Shown here one piece after another: positions 53,189 through 61,940 of a DNA stretch of 64,000 bases. The DNA is from Duganella sp. Root1480D1. Its GTDB lineage: Bacteria > Pseudomonadota > Gammaproteobacteria > Burkholderiales > Burkholderiaceae_D. The notes under the pieces are model-generated. The model made no database searches. It was given only the letters and a program-made list of their open reading frames with translations, and was not told the origin of the DNA. The position numbers and the translations under genes were made by a program. Positions within the stretch are counted from its first letter, which is position 1. Every line of letters begins with the position of its first letter. The stretch lies in contig NZ_LMFZ01000004.1 of the NCBI RefSeq assembly GCF_001427305.1, forward strand, positions 96,714 through 160,713. Reading direction: 5' to 3'.

Positions 53189-56100
53189 TTAATGACGCGT
53201 TGGGGATACGACGTGTTCCAGCAGCAGCCGCAGGCGCGGCAGCTTTTCGCGGATCGCAGGCCACATGGCGCGATCCGCAGCCCTTTCCAGTTCACCGCAC
53301 AGGGCATGCAGTTCGGCCTCGTCCAGGTAGGCGGCGCTGCCCTTCATGCCATGGAACAGGCGGCCGGCCGCATCGGCATTGGCCGAGGCCAGCGCCTGGT
53401 CCATTTCACGCAGGCGCGCCGGCAAGTCGGCGATGAAGGCGTCGCGCAGGCGCAGCTTGAGCGCTTGCCCGGCCTGGCCCGGCATCGGTTGCGGCGGCGG
53501 CAGGTCGCACACGCCGAACATGGCATCCAGTTCGGCCACCGAGGGCCGCTCCTCCCTGCGCGGGCGCATCGACGGCAGCTTGATGCCGCGCGCAAGCTGG
53601 CGTTCGATGGCGCGTTCAAGCTGCATGTGCAGCGCGCCTTCGTCGATCGGCTTGGTCAGGAAGTCGTCCATGCCGGCGGCCAGGTAGCGGCTGCGGTCCT
53701 CATCGCTGGCGTTGGCCGTCAGGGCCACGATCATCAGGTGCGGGTCCAGCACCGGCGCTTCGCGCGGGCCGCCGGAGCGGATCAGGCGCGTCGCGGTGGA
53801 ACCGTCCATCTCCGGCATGCGGCCGTCCATCAGGATCAAATCGTAGCGCTGCTGGGCGCAGGCAGCCAGCGCCAGCACGCCATTGCCGGCGATGTCGACC
53901 TTGTGCCCCAGGTCTTCCAGCATCATGCGCACGATGATCTGGTTGGTTGGGAAGTCTTCCGCGCACAGCACGCGCAGTTGGTGCGTGTGCTGCTCGCGCG
54001 CCACATGGGGCGCCAGCGGCGGCGCCACGCCGTCGCGCAGCGGAACGGTAAAGGCAAAGCTGGAGCCTGCGCCCGGTGCGCTGACCACGTCGATCAGGCC
54101 GCCCATCAATTCCACCAGCTGGCTGCTGATCGCCAGTCCAAGGCCGGTGCCGCCGTAGCGGCGGGTGGTGGTGGTGTCGCCCTGCTCGAACTTCTGGAAC
54201 AGGCGCGGCAAGGCGTCCGGCGGAATGCCGATGCCGGTATCTTCCACCGTGAAGCGGATGCGGTGGCCTTGCGGCCCGCTGCTTTCACGTTCCACCCGCA
54301 GCGAGACCTTGCCGCGCTCCGTGAACTTGAAGGCGTTGCCGACCAGGTTGACCAGCACCTGGCGCAGGCGGGTCGGGTCGCCCACCACGAATTCCGGCAG
54401 GTCCGGCGCGAAATCGACTTCGAAGCCGACCATATTGGACATGGTCTGTTCGGCGAACAGGCTGACCACGTTCTCGACCATGCTGGCCAGCGCGAAGTCG
54501 ATCGATTCGATATCCAGCTTGCCGGCCTCGATCTTGGAGAAGTCCAGCAAGTCATTGATGATCGCCAGCAGCGACTGCGCATTGCCCTGGCCGCGCTCGA
54601 TCTGTTCGCGCGTGCGCTCGGCCAGCGCATTGTCGCGCAGCGCGAAGCCCAGCATGCCGATCACGCCAGCCAGCGGGGTGCGCATTTCGTGGCTCATATT
54701 GGCCAGGAATTCGGACTTCTGGCGCGTTGCCTCTTCCGCCCTTTGCTTGGCCAGCGACAGGTGCTTGTCGCGCTGCTCCAGCTCCCGCTTCTGCTCCTGC
54801 AACAGCTGGTTTTTCAGTTCCACTTCGGCGGTGCGCAAGCTGACCTGCTTTTCCAGTTGCAGCTGCTGGCCGCGCAGCGCCCGCACGCGCATATGGTAAG
54901 CGGCCCAGGCGCCGCCCATCGCCACCGCCAGCATGCACAGGCGGAACCACCAGGTCTTCCAGTACGGCGGCGCGATAATGATTTCCAGCGTGGCAGCGTT
55001 ATCGTTCCAGATGCCGTCCTTGTTGGCGGCCTTGACGCGGAACTGGTAAGTGCCGGGATCGAGGTTGGTATAAGTGGCGAAGCGCTTGCCGGCATCGGTC
55101 ACCACCCAATCCTTGTCGAAGCCGACCAGCTGGTAGGCGAAGCGGTTGCGTTGCGGCGCGGCGTAGTGCAGTGCGGCGAATTCCAGCGAGAATACGGAAT
55201 CGCCTTCGCGCAGCGACAAGGAACTGGTGTATTCGATGGCCTGCTGCAGCACGCCCTTGTTGGCGCCGCCCTGCCCCGGCCGCACCGGCTTGTTGAAGAT
55301 CTGGAAGTCGGTGATGACGGCCGTCGGCGCCGAGCCGTTCTCCCGCACCTCCTGCGGATCGAAGGCGGTGATGCCGTTAAAGCCGCCGAAGTACAGCGTG
55401 CCGTCGGCCGCGCGCAAGGCGGAGCCGTCGAAATAGGCGCCCTCGATGGTGCCGTCCACGCCGGAGTAATTGCGCACCTGGCCATTGCCCATGTCGAGGC
55501 GCGAGATGCCGGTATTGGTGGACAGCCAAAGGTATTTTCCGCGGTCCGGCAGGATGCCCGCGATCGCATCGTCGGCCAGGCCGTCCTTGCGCAGGAAGCG
55601 GCGGAAGTTCACGCTGCCGTCCGGGCGCCGCTCCATGCGGTTCAGGCCTGCCGCAGTGCCGATCCACAGCATGCCGTCGTCGTCCTCGAACAGGTAGTGC
55701 ACCTCGTTGTGGCTCAGGCTGCCCGCGTCGTTCGGGTTGTTGCGGAAGTGCGTGAAGCGGCCGGTCTTGCGGTCCAGCAGGTCAAGGCCGTTGAAAGTAC
55801 CGATCCACAGGTTGCCGCGCCGGTCTTCCAGCACCGGGCGCGCCACGCTGTCGGCCAGGCTGTGGATGTCGGACGGGTCGTGGCGGAAAGTCAGCACGCC
55901 GTTGCTGGACGGGTCGATGCGGTGCAGGCCGTTGCGGGCGGAAGCCCAGACCATGCCTTCGCGGTCGCCGTACAGGAAGCGGATCACGTCATTTTCAGGG
56001 TCGCCATGCGACAGCATCAGCGGGCCGAAACGGCGCGCCTTGATATCGAAGCGGCGCACGCCGTTGCGGCTGCCGATCCACAGCACATTGCGGTCGCGCG

Positions 56101-57373
56101 GGTCGTGCAGCAAGGCCGTGACCTGGAATTCCAGGCTGTCGCCGCCAGTGCCCGTGCTGGTGCGATACAGCACGGTCTTGCCGGTCACCGGGTCGTAGTA
56201 GTTCAGGCCATCGCTATTGCCAACCCAGACTTTGCCGTCGCCGGCATCGAGCAAGGCGCGCACCTTGTTGTCGGTCAGGGTGAAGGGCTGGCCGGGATCC
56301 TTGACCAGGCGCGAAAAGCCGCCGCTGCCCAAGTCGACCCGGCTCACGCCGCGGTACCAGGTGCCGACCCAGAGCGTGCCGACGTTGTCGCGGAACAGCG
56401 AGAACACGTAGTTGTCCGCGATGCTGTGCGGGTCGCCCTGCTGGTGACGGTATTGCACGAAACGGTCGTCCGACTGGCGCCAGCGGAACAAGCCGCCGGT
56501 CTGGCTACCCACCCACAGCGTGCCGTCCTGGTCCTGGTAGATGCGCTTGACGGTGCTTGGCGGCAAGCCTTCCGCCGCACCCAGCATGCGGCGCTGCGGA
56601 TGTTTTCCTTCCAGCGTCCAGCGCTCGATGCCGTTCTGGGTGCCGACCCACAGCACCTGGTCGCGGTCCACCAGCAAGGATTGGGCACCGCGCGCACCGG
56701 CTGCTTTCAGCGGGTAGTGGACGAAGCTGCGCGAGCCTGCCTCCAGCATGTCGACGCCGGCCGAAGTGGCGACCCACAACCTGCCCTGCTTGTCGCGCGC
56801 CAGCGCATTGACCTGGTCATGCCCAAGACTGCCGGCATCGGTGCGGTCGTGGTGGTAGATGGCGAACTTGCCCGTGGCAGGATCAAAGTGCTGCAGGCCG
56901 TCGGCGGTGCCGATCCACAGGCCACCGCTTCCATCGTCCAGGATGGCCTTGATGTGGCGGTTGCCGCTGCCGCGCTTTTCCGGTTCGCGCGGCAGGAAGT
57001 GGCTGAACGCTTGCGTCTTCGGGTCGAACAGGTCAAGCCCGCCGTCGGTGCCTACCCACATGCGGCCGCGCGGGTCGAGATGCAGCACGCCGACCCAGTT
57101 TTCGGCCAGGCTGCGCTGGTCGCCAACGATATTGCGGTAAACCGTGACTTTGTAGCCGTCGAAGCGGCTCAGGCCCGCCTGGCTGCCGAACCACATGAAG
57201 CCCTGGCGATCTTGCACAATTGACAGCACCGATTCCTGGGCCAGGCCGTCATCCACGTCCAACTGCTCGAAACGCAGGGTGCGCGGCGGCGCCGCCAGCG
57301 CCGGGAGGGCGAGCGTGCAAGCCAGGGCCAATGCGGCAAGGCGCGAGATCAATCGAGGTACTGTTCCAGCCAC
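53189..57373 (-). CDS. Hybrid sensor histidine kinase with two-component propeller domain
   Basis: A 1394-residue sensor with a signal peptide/first helix (about 5-27). The periplasmic beta-propeller of repeats ([43 protein letters not shown] and others, about 30-690) is followed by a Y_Y_Y domain (about 690-780, [20 protein letters not shown]) and a transmembrane helix (about 800-825). The coiled coil leads to HisKA with His895 in [13 protein letters not shown]. Next come the ATPase (N box [10 protein letters not shown] box [13 protein letters not shown] and GTGLGLAI), the receiver with Asp1183 in [11 protein letters not shown], and Hpt with His1341 in [11 protein letters not shown]. Such sensors in known systems detect oligosaccharides. 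Starts at GTG, with no good ribosome site seen. Confidence 0.92.
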   Translation of the reverse strand: MAGTVPRLISRLAALALACTLALPALAAPPRTLRFEQLDVDDGLAQESVLSIVQDRQGFMWFGSQAGLSRFDGYKVTVYRNIVGDQRSLAENWVGVLHLDPRGRMWVGTDGGLDLFDPKTQAFSHFLPREPEKRGSGNRHIKAILDDGSGGLWIGTADGLQHFDPATGKFAIYHHDRTDAGSLGHDQVNALARDKQGRLWVATSAGVDMLEAGSRSFVHYPLKAAGARGAQSLLVDRDQVLWVGTQNGIERWTLEGKHPQRRMLGAAEGLPPSTVKRIYQDQDGTLWVGSQTGGLFRWRQSDDRFVQYRHQQGDPHSIADNYVFSLFRDNVGTLWVGTWYRGVSRVDLGSGGFSRLVKDPGQPFTLTDNKVRALLDAGDGKVWVGNSDGLNYYDPVTGKTVLYRTSTGTGGDSLEFQVTALLHDPRDRNVLWIGSRNGVRRFDIKARRFGPLMLSHGDPENDVIRFLYGDREGMVWASARNGLHRIDPSSNGVLTFRHDPSDIHSLADSVARPVLEDRRGNLWIGTFNGLDLLDRKTGRFTHFRNNPNDAGSLSHNEVHYLFEDDDGMLWIGTAAGLNRMERRPDGSVNFRRFLRKDGLADDAIAGILPDRGKYLWLSTNTGISRLDMGNGQVRNYSGVDGTIEGAYFDGSALRAADGTLYFGGFNGITAFDPQEVRENGSAPTAVITDFQIFNKPVRPGQGGANKGVLQQAIEYTSSLSLREGDSVFSLEFAALHYAAPQRNRFAYQLVGFDKDWVVTDAGKRFATYTNLDPGTYQFRVKAANKDGIWNDNAATLEIIIAPPYWKTWWFRLCMLAVAMGGAWAAYHMRVRALRGQQLQLEKQVSLRTAEVELKNQLLQEQKRELEQRDKHLSLAKQRAEEATRQKSEFLANMSHEMRTPLAGVIGMLGFALRDNALAERTREQIERGQGNAQSLLAIINDLLDFSKIEAGKLDIESIDFALASMVENVVSLFAEQTMSNMVGFEVDFAPDLPEFVVGDPTRLRQVLVNLVGNAFKFTERGKVSLRVERESSGPQGHRIRFTVEDTGIGIPPDALPRLFQKFEQGDTTTTRRYGGTGLGLAISSQLVELMGGLIDVVSAPGAGSSFAFTVPLRDGVAPPLAPHVAREQHTHQLRVLCAEDFPTNQIIVRMMLEDLGHKVDIAGNGVLALAACAQQRYDLILMDGRMPEMDGSTATRLIRSGGPREAPVLDPHLMIVALTANASDEDRSRYLAAGMDDFLTKPIDEGALHMQLERAIERQLARGIKLPSMRPRREERPSVAELDAMFGVCDLPPPQPMPGQAGQALKLRLRDAFIADLPARLREMDQALASANADAAGRLFHGMKGSAAYLDEAELHALCGELERAADRAMWPAIREKLPRLRLLLEHVVSPTRH

Positions 57374-57428
57374 GGGGTCAAATCAGGAAGAATCAGGGCA
57401 AAAGCTGCCATTTTACTATTGGTGGCCA

Positions 57429-58598
57429 TCAGGACCCGAAAAATGCCAATACGTCGGCGCGCCGGGCCTGGGTATCGCGCTGTCCCAGGCGGATCAGCTC
57501 CTGGGTGTAGCTCGCTTCGAACAGCAGGTAAGACGCCAGCGCCGAGCCGCGCGCCTCGGTGGCGCCGATCCCGGACAGCATGGTGCGGATCGGCGCCGGC
57601 AAGCTGCCGATATGGCGCGCTGCCAGGTCGTCCAGCCGTTCGGACGGGGCGATGACCAGCAACTCCACCGGCCGCAGCGGGGTCTTGGCCAGCAAATCCT
57701 CCGGCAGCACGGACAAGGTCTGGTTGACACGATTCAGGCGCTCGATGTCGACTGCCAGTCCATCCAGGAAGATGGAGGACATGGCATGGCCGGCAATCTG
57801 CGCCAGGCTCGGGTAGCGCGGCGTTTCCGTCATCTGGCGCGGCGGCTCGGTCAGGCGCCCGGCCCCGACCACCAGCACCTTCTGCGCCCCAAGGTGGATG
57901 GCCGGCGAGATTGGCGCCAGCTGGCGCATCGACCCGTCGCCGCAATATTCCAGGTGGCCGCCCATGTACAGCGGCGTGGCCGGGAAGATGAAAGGAATGG
58001 CGGACGATGCCAGCAGGTGTTCGACGCCGATCTGGTCCTGCATTGCCACGCGCTGCATGCGCACCCAGGGCGCAATTTCGGCAGCGGTCTGGTAGAAGGT
58101 AATGTGCTGGCCGCCGGTGTAGGACGAGGCGGTGACGGCCACCGCGTGCAGCAAGCCTTCCTGCAGGCAGTTGTCCAGGCGCGGCAGGTCCAGCATGCGG
58201 TGCAGCAGGTTGACCAGCGGGGTGTTATCGAGCAGCGACTGCGGCGGCGCGGCGCGCCATTTGCGCAGCAGCCAGCCGAAGGACAGCAGCGATAGCCAGC
58301 GCGCGCCGGATCGCAGCACGCCCAGCGAGTCGGCGCGATAGACCTGGTTTGCTTCGAAATTGCTCCACACATCAAGCAGCTTTTGCACGCCTTCGCCGAA
58401 ATTATCGGCGCGGCAAGCCAGGGCGGTAGCGTTGATGGCGCCAGCCGAAGTGCCGCAAATGATCTGGAAGGGATTACGTGCCGGCGGCCATCCCTCTTCC
58501 CACAGGATTTCGGAAATCGCCTGCAAAACGCCTATCTGGTAAGCCGCACGGGCGCCACCGCCCGTCAGGATCAAGCCTGTTTTCTTTTTCATGCCCAT
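57429..58598 (-). CDS. Patatin-like phospholipase
   Basis: A 389-residue patatin-domain protein with the oxyanion hole [15 protein letters not shown] (about 12-26), nucleophile Ser51 in CGTSAGAIN and the catalytic Asp221 in YCGDGSMRQ. This dyad defines the family of lipid acyl hydrolases. There is no signal peptide or membrane helix, so it is probably cytoplasmic or peripheral. The C-terminal 130 residues ([20 protein letters not shown] onward) resemble the DUF3336-free bacterial patatin subgroup. It precedes the histidine kinase gene by more than 50 bases and is probably a separate unit. Confidence 0.9.
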   Translation of the reverse strand: MGMKKKTGLILTGGGARAAYQIGVLQAISEILWEEGWPPARNPFQIICGTSAGAINATALACRADNFGEGVQKLLDVWSNFEANQVYRADSLGVLRSGARWLSLLSFGWLLRKWRAAPPQSLLDNTPLVNLLHRMLDLPRLDNCLQEGLLHAVAVTASSYTGGQHITFYQTAAEIAPWVRMQRVAMQDQIGVEHLLASSAIPFIFPATPLYMGGHLEYCGDGSMRQLAPISPAIHLGAQKVLVVGAGRLTEPPRQMTETPRYPSLAQIAGHAMSSIFLDGLAVDIERLNRVNQTLSVLPEDLLAKTPLRPVELLVIAPSERLDDLAARHIGSLPAPIRTMLSGIGATEARGSALASYLLFEASYTQELIRLGQRDTQARRADVLAFFGS

Positions 58599-58673
58599 TT
58601 ATCAAGGGTAACATGCTGGCCGCGGGGCGGGAATGCTTGCGGCCCTGCCCACCCCTGGCCTGTCGCGCGCTCG

Positions 58674-60422
58674 TCACTCCCCGCGCACGATGCCTTCGCG
58701 GCGCGGATCGGCGCCGCCGAACCAGCCCGTTGGCGTGCGCTGCAAGCCTTGCAGGCCCGAATTGAGTTCGACCTGGCGCACCTCATGGCCACGCGCTTTC
58801 AACTGGTCGACCACGTCGCCCGGGAACTTGCCCGCTTCCAGTTCGGTCGGGCCATTGCGGCTGCCGAAATTGGGCAGGCTGATGGCCTGTTGCACATTGA
58901 GCTTCCAGTCCAGCGCACCGACCAGCACCTTGGCGACATAGTTGATGATGGTGGAACCGCCCGGCGATCCGGTAGCCAGCACCAGTTGCCTGGTCTGCTT
59001 GTCGAATACCAGGGTTGGCGCCATGGAACTGCGCGGGCGCTTGCCCGGCTGCACGCGGTTGGCGATCGGGCCGTTTTCATCCACCGCATCCCAGGAGAAG
59101 TCGGTCAACTGGTTATTCAGCAGGAAGCCATCGACCATCTGGCGCGAGCCGAAGGCGTCTTCCACCGAAGTGGTCATCGAGATGGCGTTGCCGTTGCCGT
59201 CCACCACTACCAGGTGCGAGGTGGATGGCTTGTCCAGCGCGGTGTCGTCGCCCCAGGCCACTTTCACTTCGGCCGGCACGCCGGCACGGGCGCGCCCCAT
59301 CGACTTGTCGCCGATCAGGGTGGCGCGTTGGCGCAGGTAGGATTTATCCAGCAGGCCGCTGGCGCCCTTGCCGGGCAGCGGCACGAAATCGGTATCGGCC
59401 ACGTAACGGTTGCGGTCAGCATAGGCCAGGCGCTCGGCTTCCGACATCAGGTGGATGGCGTCGGCGCCGATGACGCCGTTGACCGGCGCGTAATCGCCGA
59501 TCTTGCTGTTTTCGAGAATACCGAGGATCTGTGCAATCGCCACCCCGCCGGACGAAGGCGGCGGCATGCCGCACACGGTGTAGGCGCGGTAGTCGGCGCA
59601 CAGCGGCTCGCGTTCCTTGGCCTTGTAGCCGGCGATATCGACTGCGGTCAGGCCGCCGGGATTGGTCGGGTGGCCCTGCACTTTCGCCGCGATGTCGCGC
59701 GCGATGTGGCCGCGGTAGAAGGCATCGGCACCTTCGGCGGCGATTTCGCGCAGGGTCTTTGCCAACGCAGGATTTTTCAGCACGTGGCCGACGGGCCAGG
59801 GCTTCCTGTCCTTGTCGAAGAAGTAGGCGGCGGCAACCGGGTCGCGCTGCAGGTAACGCTCACCACTCAGCAAAGCGTTCAGGCGCGGGCTGACGGCAAA
59901 GCCCTCCTCGGCCAGCTTGATGGCGGGCGCGAACAGCTTGGGCCAGGCCAGCTTGCCATATTCCTTATGCGCCAGTTCCAGCATGCGCAACACACCCGGT
60001 GCGCCGACCGAGCGGCCGCCGACCACACCCTCCGCACGCGGCAAGGGCTTGCCATTGGCATCCTGGAACAGGGTTTCGGTAGCGACTGCGGGCGCGGTTT
60101 CACGGCCGTCGAAGGAGCGCACTTTCTTGCCGTCCCAATGCATCATGAACGCGCCGCCGCCGATGCCGGAGGATTGCGGCTCGACCAGGGTCAGTACCAG
60201 CTGGGTGGCGATGGCCGCGTCGACCGCGGAGCCGCCTTGTTTCAGCATCTGGTAGCCGGCTTCCGTGGCCAGCGGGTTGGCGGCGGCCACCATGTATTGT
60301 TGCGCGGACCAGCCGGCTTTCTCCTGCCAGCCGGTGGCGATTTCAGGAGCGCGATTATCTTGGGCGTGCAGCGGGAGGCTGGTGCAGCAGAGCGCTGCGA
60401 GGGCGAGGGCTATGGCTTTCAT
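58674..60422 (-). CDS. ggt: Gamma-glutamyltransferase
   Basis: A 582-residue periplasmic enzyme with a signal peptide (about 1-20, ending LHA). The large subunit has NPLATEAGYQMLKQGGSAVD and EPQSSGIGGGAFMMHW, then FDGRETAPAVA. Autocleavage should occur before Thr401 (KPSTSHLVVVDGNGN), the nucleophile of the small subunit, which contains VDGFLLNNQLTDFS, RPRSSMAPTLVF and ATGSPGGSTIINY. It splits gamma-glutamyl bonds of glutathione and related compounds. Length and motif spacing are typical. A stand-alone gene. Confidence 0.95.
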   Translation of the reverse strand: MKAIALALAALCCTSLPLHAQDNRAPEIATGWQEKAGWSAQQYMVAAANPLATEAGYQMLKQGGSAVDAAIATQLVLTLVEPQSSGIGGGAFMMHWDGKKVRSFDGRETAPAVATETLFQDANGKPLPRAEGVVGGRSVGAPGVLRMLELAHKEYGKLAWPKLFAPAIKLAEEGFAVSPRLNALLSGERYLQRDPVAAAYFFDKDRKPWPVGHVLKNPALAKTLREIAAEGADAFYRGHIARDIAAKVQGHPTNPGGLTAVDIAGYKAKEREPLCADYRAYTVCGMPPPSSGGVAIAQILGILENSKIGDYAPVNGVIGADAIHLMSEAERLAYADRNRYVADTDFVPLPGKGASGLLDKSYLRQRATLIGDKSMGRARAGVPAEVKVAWGDDTALDKPSTSHLVVVDGNGNAISMTTSVEDAFGSRQMVDGFLLNNQLTDFSWDAVDENGPIANRVQPGKRPRSSMAPTLVFDKQTRQLVLATGSPGGSTIINYVAKVLVGALDWKLNVQQAISLPNFGSRNGPTELEAGKFPGDVVDQLKARGHEVRQVELNSGLQGLQRTPTGWFGGADPRREGIVRGE

Positions 60423-60552
60423 CCGGCCATGCTACACCAAAACCGGTAACCCAGCCGGATGGCCGTCCCGTCAGACCCCCAGGGTCCGGCACCGGCTTGC
60501 GGCCGTAGCGTATCGGTATCCGACCCTGCGGGCCAGACACCGCTTTGCCGGC

Positions 60553-61314
60553 TTACTTGGGCTGCATGCGGATCGCACCATCCAGGCGGATGGTTTCGCC
60601 ATTCAGCATGGTATTTTCAATAATGGACTTGGCCAGCGAGGCATACTCGAACGGCTTGCCCAGGCGAGGCGGGAACGGCACCATCTTGCCCAGCGCATCC
60701 TGCACTTCCTGCGGCATGCCCAGCAGCATCGGGGTCTCGAAGATACCCGGCGCAATGGTCATCACGCGAATGCCAGAACGCGACAGGTCGCGCGCCATCG
60801 GCAGGGTCATGCCGGCCACGCCAGCCTTGGACGCGCCGTAAGCCGCCTGGCCGATCTGGCCATCAAACGCCGCCACCGATGCAGTATTGATCATCACGCC
60901 GCGCTCGCCCCACTCCGCCGCTTCGGTCTTGCCCATGGCATCGGCCGCCAGGCGGCACATATTGAAGGTGCCGATCAGGTTGATGCTGACAGTGCGTGCG
61001 AAGGAGTCCAGCGGATGCGGGCCATCCTTGCCCACGGTCTTGATGGCTGGCGCCACGCCGGCGCAGTTGACCAGGCCACGCAGGGTGCCCATGGCGGTAG
61101 CAGCAGCCACCACGGCCAGGCCGTCCGCTTCGGAAGTCACGTCGCATTTGACGAATTTGGCAGCGCCCAGTTCAGCGGCCAGCTTTTCGCCCGCTTCCAC
61201 CTGCACGTCCGCCAGAACGACTTTACCGCCGTTGTCGACGATCATGCGCGCGGTGGCCGCGCCCAGGCCCGACGCACCGCCGGTGATGATGAATACTTGG
61301 TCCTTGATTTGCAT
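60553..61314 (-). CDS. 3-Hydroxyacyl-CoA dehydrogenase (SDR, HSD10-like)
   Basis: A 253-residue SDR with [15 protein letters not shown] (about 11-25), [17 protein letters not shown], the active-site Ser in [20 protein letters not shown] (Tyr and Lys follow in AYGASKAGV), and the C-terminal [17 protein letters not shown]. This is the pattern of the type-II 3-hydroxyacyl-CoA dehydrogenase group (2-methyl-3-hydroxybutyryl-CoA dehydrogenase), used in isoleucine and fatty acid degradation. GGGGAG lies 8 bases before the ATG. A palindromic LiuR-like site lies 21-41 bases upstream of the start. Confidence 0.92.
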   Translation of the reverse strand: MQIKDQVFIITGGASGLGAATARMIVDNGGKVVLADVQVEAGEKLAAELGAAKFVKCDVTSEADGLAVVAAATAMGTLRGLVNCAGVAPAIKTVGKDGPHPLDSFARTVSINLIGTFNMCRLAADAMGKTEAAEWGERGVMINTASVAAFDGQIGQAAYGASKAGVAGMTLPMARDLSRSGIRVMTIAPGIFETPMLLGMPQEVQDALGKMVPFPPRLGKPFEYASLAKSIIENTMLNGETIRLDGAIRMQPK

Positions 61315-61334
61315 GCTTTGTCTCCCCTATTTAC

Positions 61335-61355
61335 TTTACGTTACGTAAACGTCAA
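61335..61355. promoter_or_regulatory. LiuR-like operator upstream of the hydroxyacyl-CoA dehydrogenase
   Basis: TTTACGTTACGTAAA (61335-61349) is an inverted repeat around one base. The overlapping TTACGTAAACGTCAA (61341-61355) closely resembles the sites of LiuR, the MerR-type regulator of branched-chain amino acid and fatty acid degradation in proteobacteria, as I recall them. The position just before the gene fits. Confidence 0.55.
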
Positions 61356-61377
61356 TCGAGGCGTATTGTACGCGAAA

Positions 61378-61884
61378 TCAGTAGCAAGTCATCCATCCCC
61401 CGCTCTGGGAGCACACTTTTCCGCTCGGGCTGATCACCTGCCCTGGCGGCCCGTGGTAATAGATGCCGCTGGCGTCTAGGCAGCCGCCCGCATCGCACTG
61501 GACCGGGATCGGCGCGCTGGGGCCAGGCAGCGGCGTGGTGGGCGGCAGAATCGCGCCCGGCGGCAACGCGGGCTGCCCGGCGCGCGGCAACTGGGCAATC
61601 GGCGTGGGAGTTGCATGCGAGTCGCGCCTGGTCAGCATGGGCGCCCAGGTCAAGGAAGAATCGGGAGCCGGCGCAATGCGCGGTGTTGGCGTAACGGCCA
61701 GCGGCACCGGGCGGCGCGGCAGGTTCTTGCGGGCAGGCGCCGTGCGGCAAGGCTCTTGCAGCAGGTGCTTGCCGTCGGCGCTGAGCCGGCATTCCGGCAA
61801 TCGCCGGTACTCGTCAAGGGATTCGGAGCCAGCGGCCGGGCCGGAAAGCCCGGCGGCCAGCGCCAGCAGCAGTGGAATGTTCAT
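61378..61884 (-). CDS. Small secreted proline-rich protein, unknown
   Basis: A 168-residue protein with a signal peptide (about 1-19, ending AAG). The middle is proline rich (about 60-130), and the C-terminus reads QCDAGGCLDASGIYYHGPPG, then GKVCSQSGGWMTCY. The paired cysteines probably form disulfides. Such ends occur in other small Oxalobacteraceae secreted proteins, by my memory only. GAGGGC lies before the ATG. It begins about 55 bases after the membrane pyrophosphatase gene ends on the same strand. Confidence 0.75.
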   Translation of the reverse strand: MNIPLLLALAAGLSGPAAGSESLDEYRRLPECRLSADGKHLLQEPCRTAPARKNLPRRPVPLAVTPTPRIAPAPDSSLTWAPMLTRRDSHATPTPIAQLPRAGQPALPPGAILPPTTPLPGPSAPIPVQCDAGGCLDASGIYYHGPPGQVISPSGKVCSQSGGWMTCY

Positions 61885-61940
61885 GATGCCCTCCGCAGCG
61901 TATTGCCATCATACGCCGCGAAGGGTGAACGCGGCGCGAC

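Noticed and set aside
53192..57223. A 1343-codon plus-strand open frame opposite the hybrid kinase
   Set aside because: Codon bias of the kinase gene leaves few stops on the other strand. The product has no motif, while the kinase frame has all catalytic boxes.
58618..58644. GGCCGC/GCGGCC inverted repeat between the lipase and gamma-glutamyltransferase genes
   Set aside because: A 6-bp GC stem with a long loop and no T run is expected by chance in DNA of this composition.
60480..60528. CAGGGTC/GACCCTG inverted repeat between gamma-glutamyltransferase and SDR genes
   Set aside because: The arms are 35 bases apart, do not extend, and no T run follows on either strand.
61914..61936. CGCCGC/GCGGCG repeat after the small secreted protein frame as a terminator
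   Set aside because: It has no T run and an 11-base loop, and it lies upstream rather than downstream of the pyrophosphatase stop on the minus strand.
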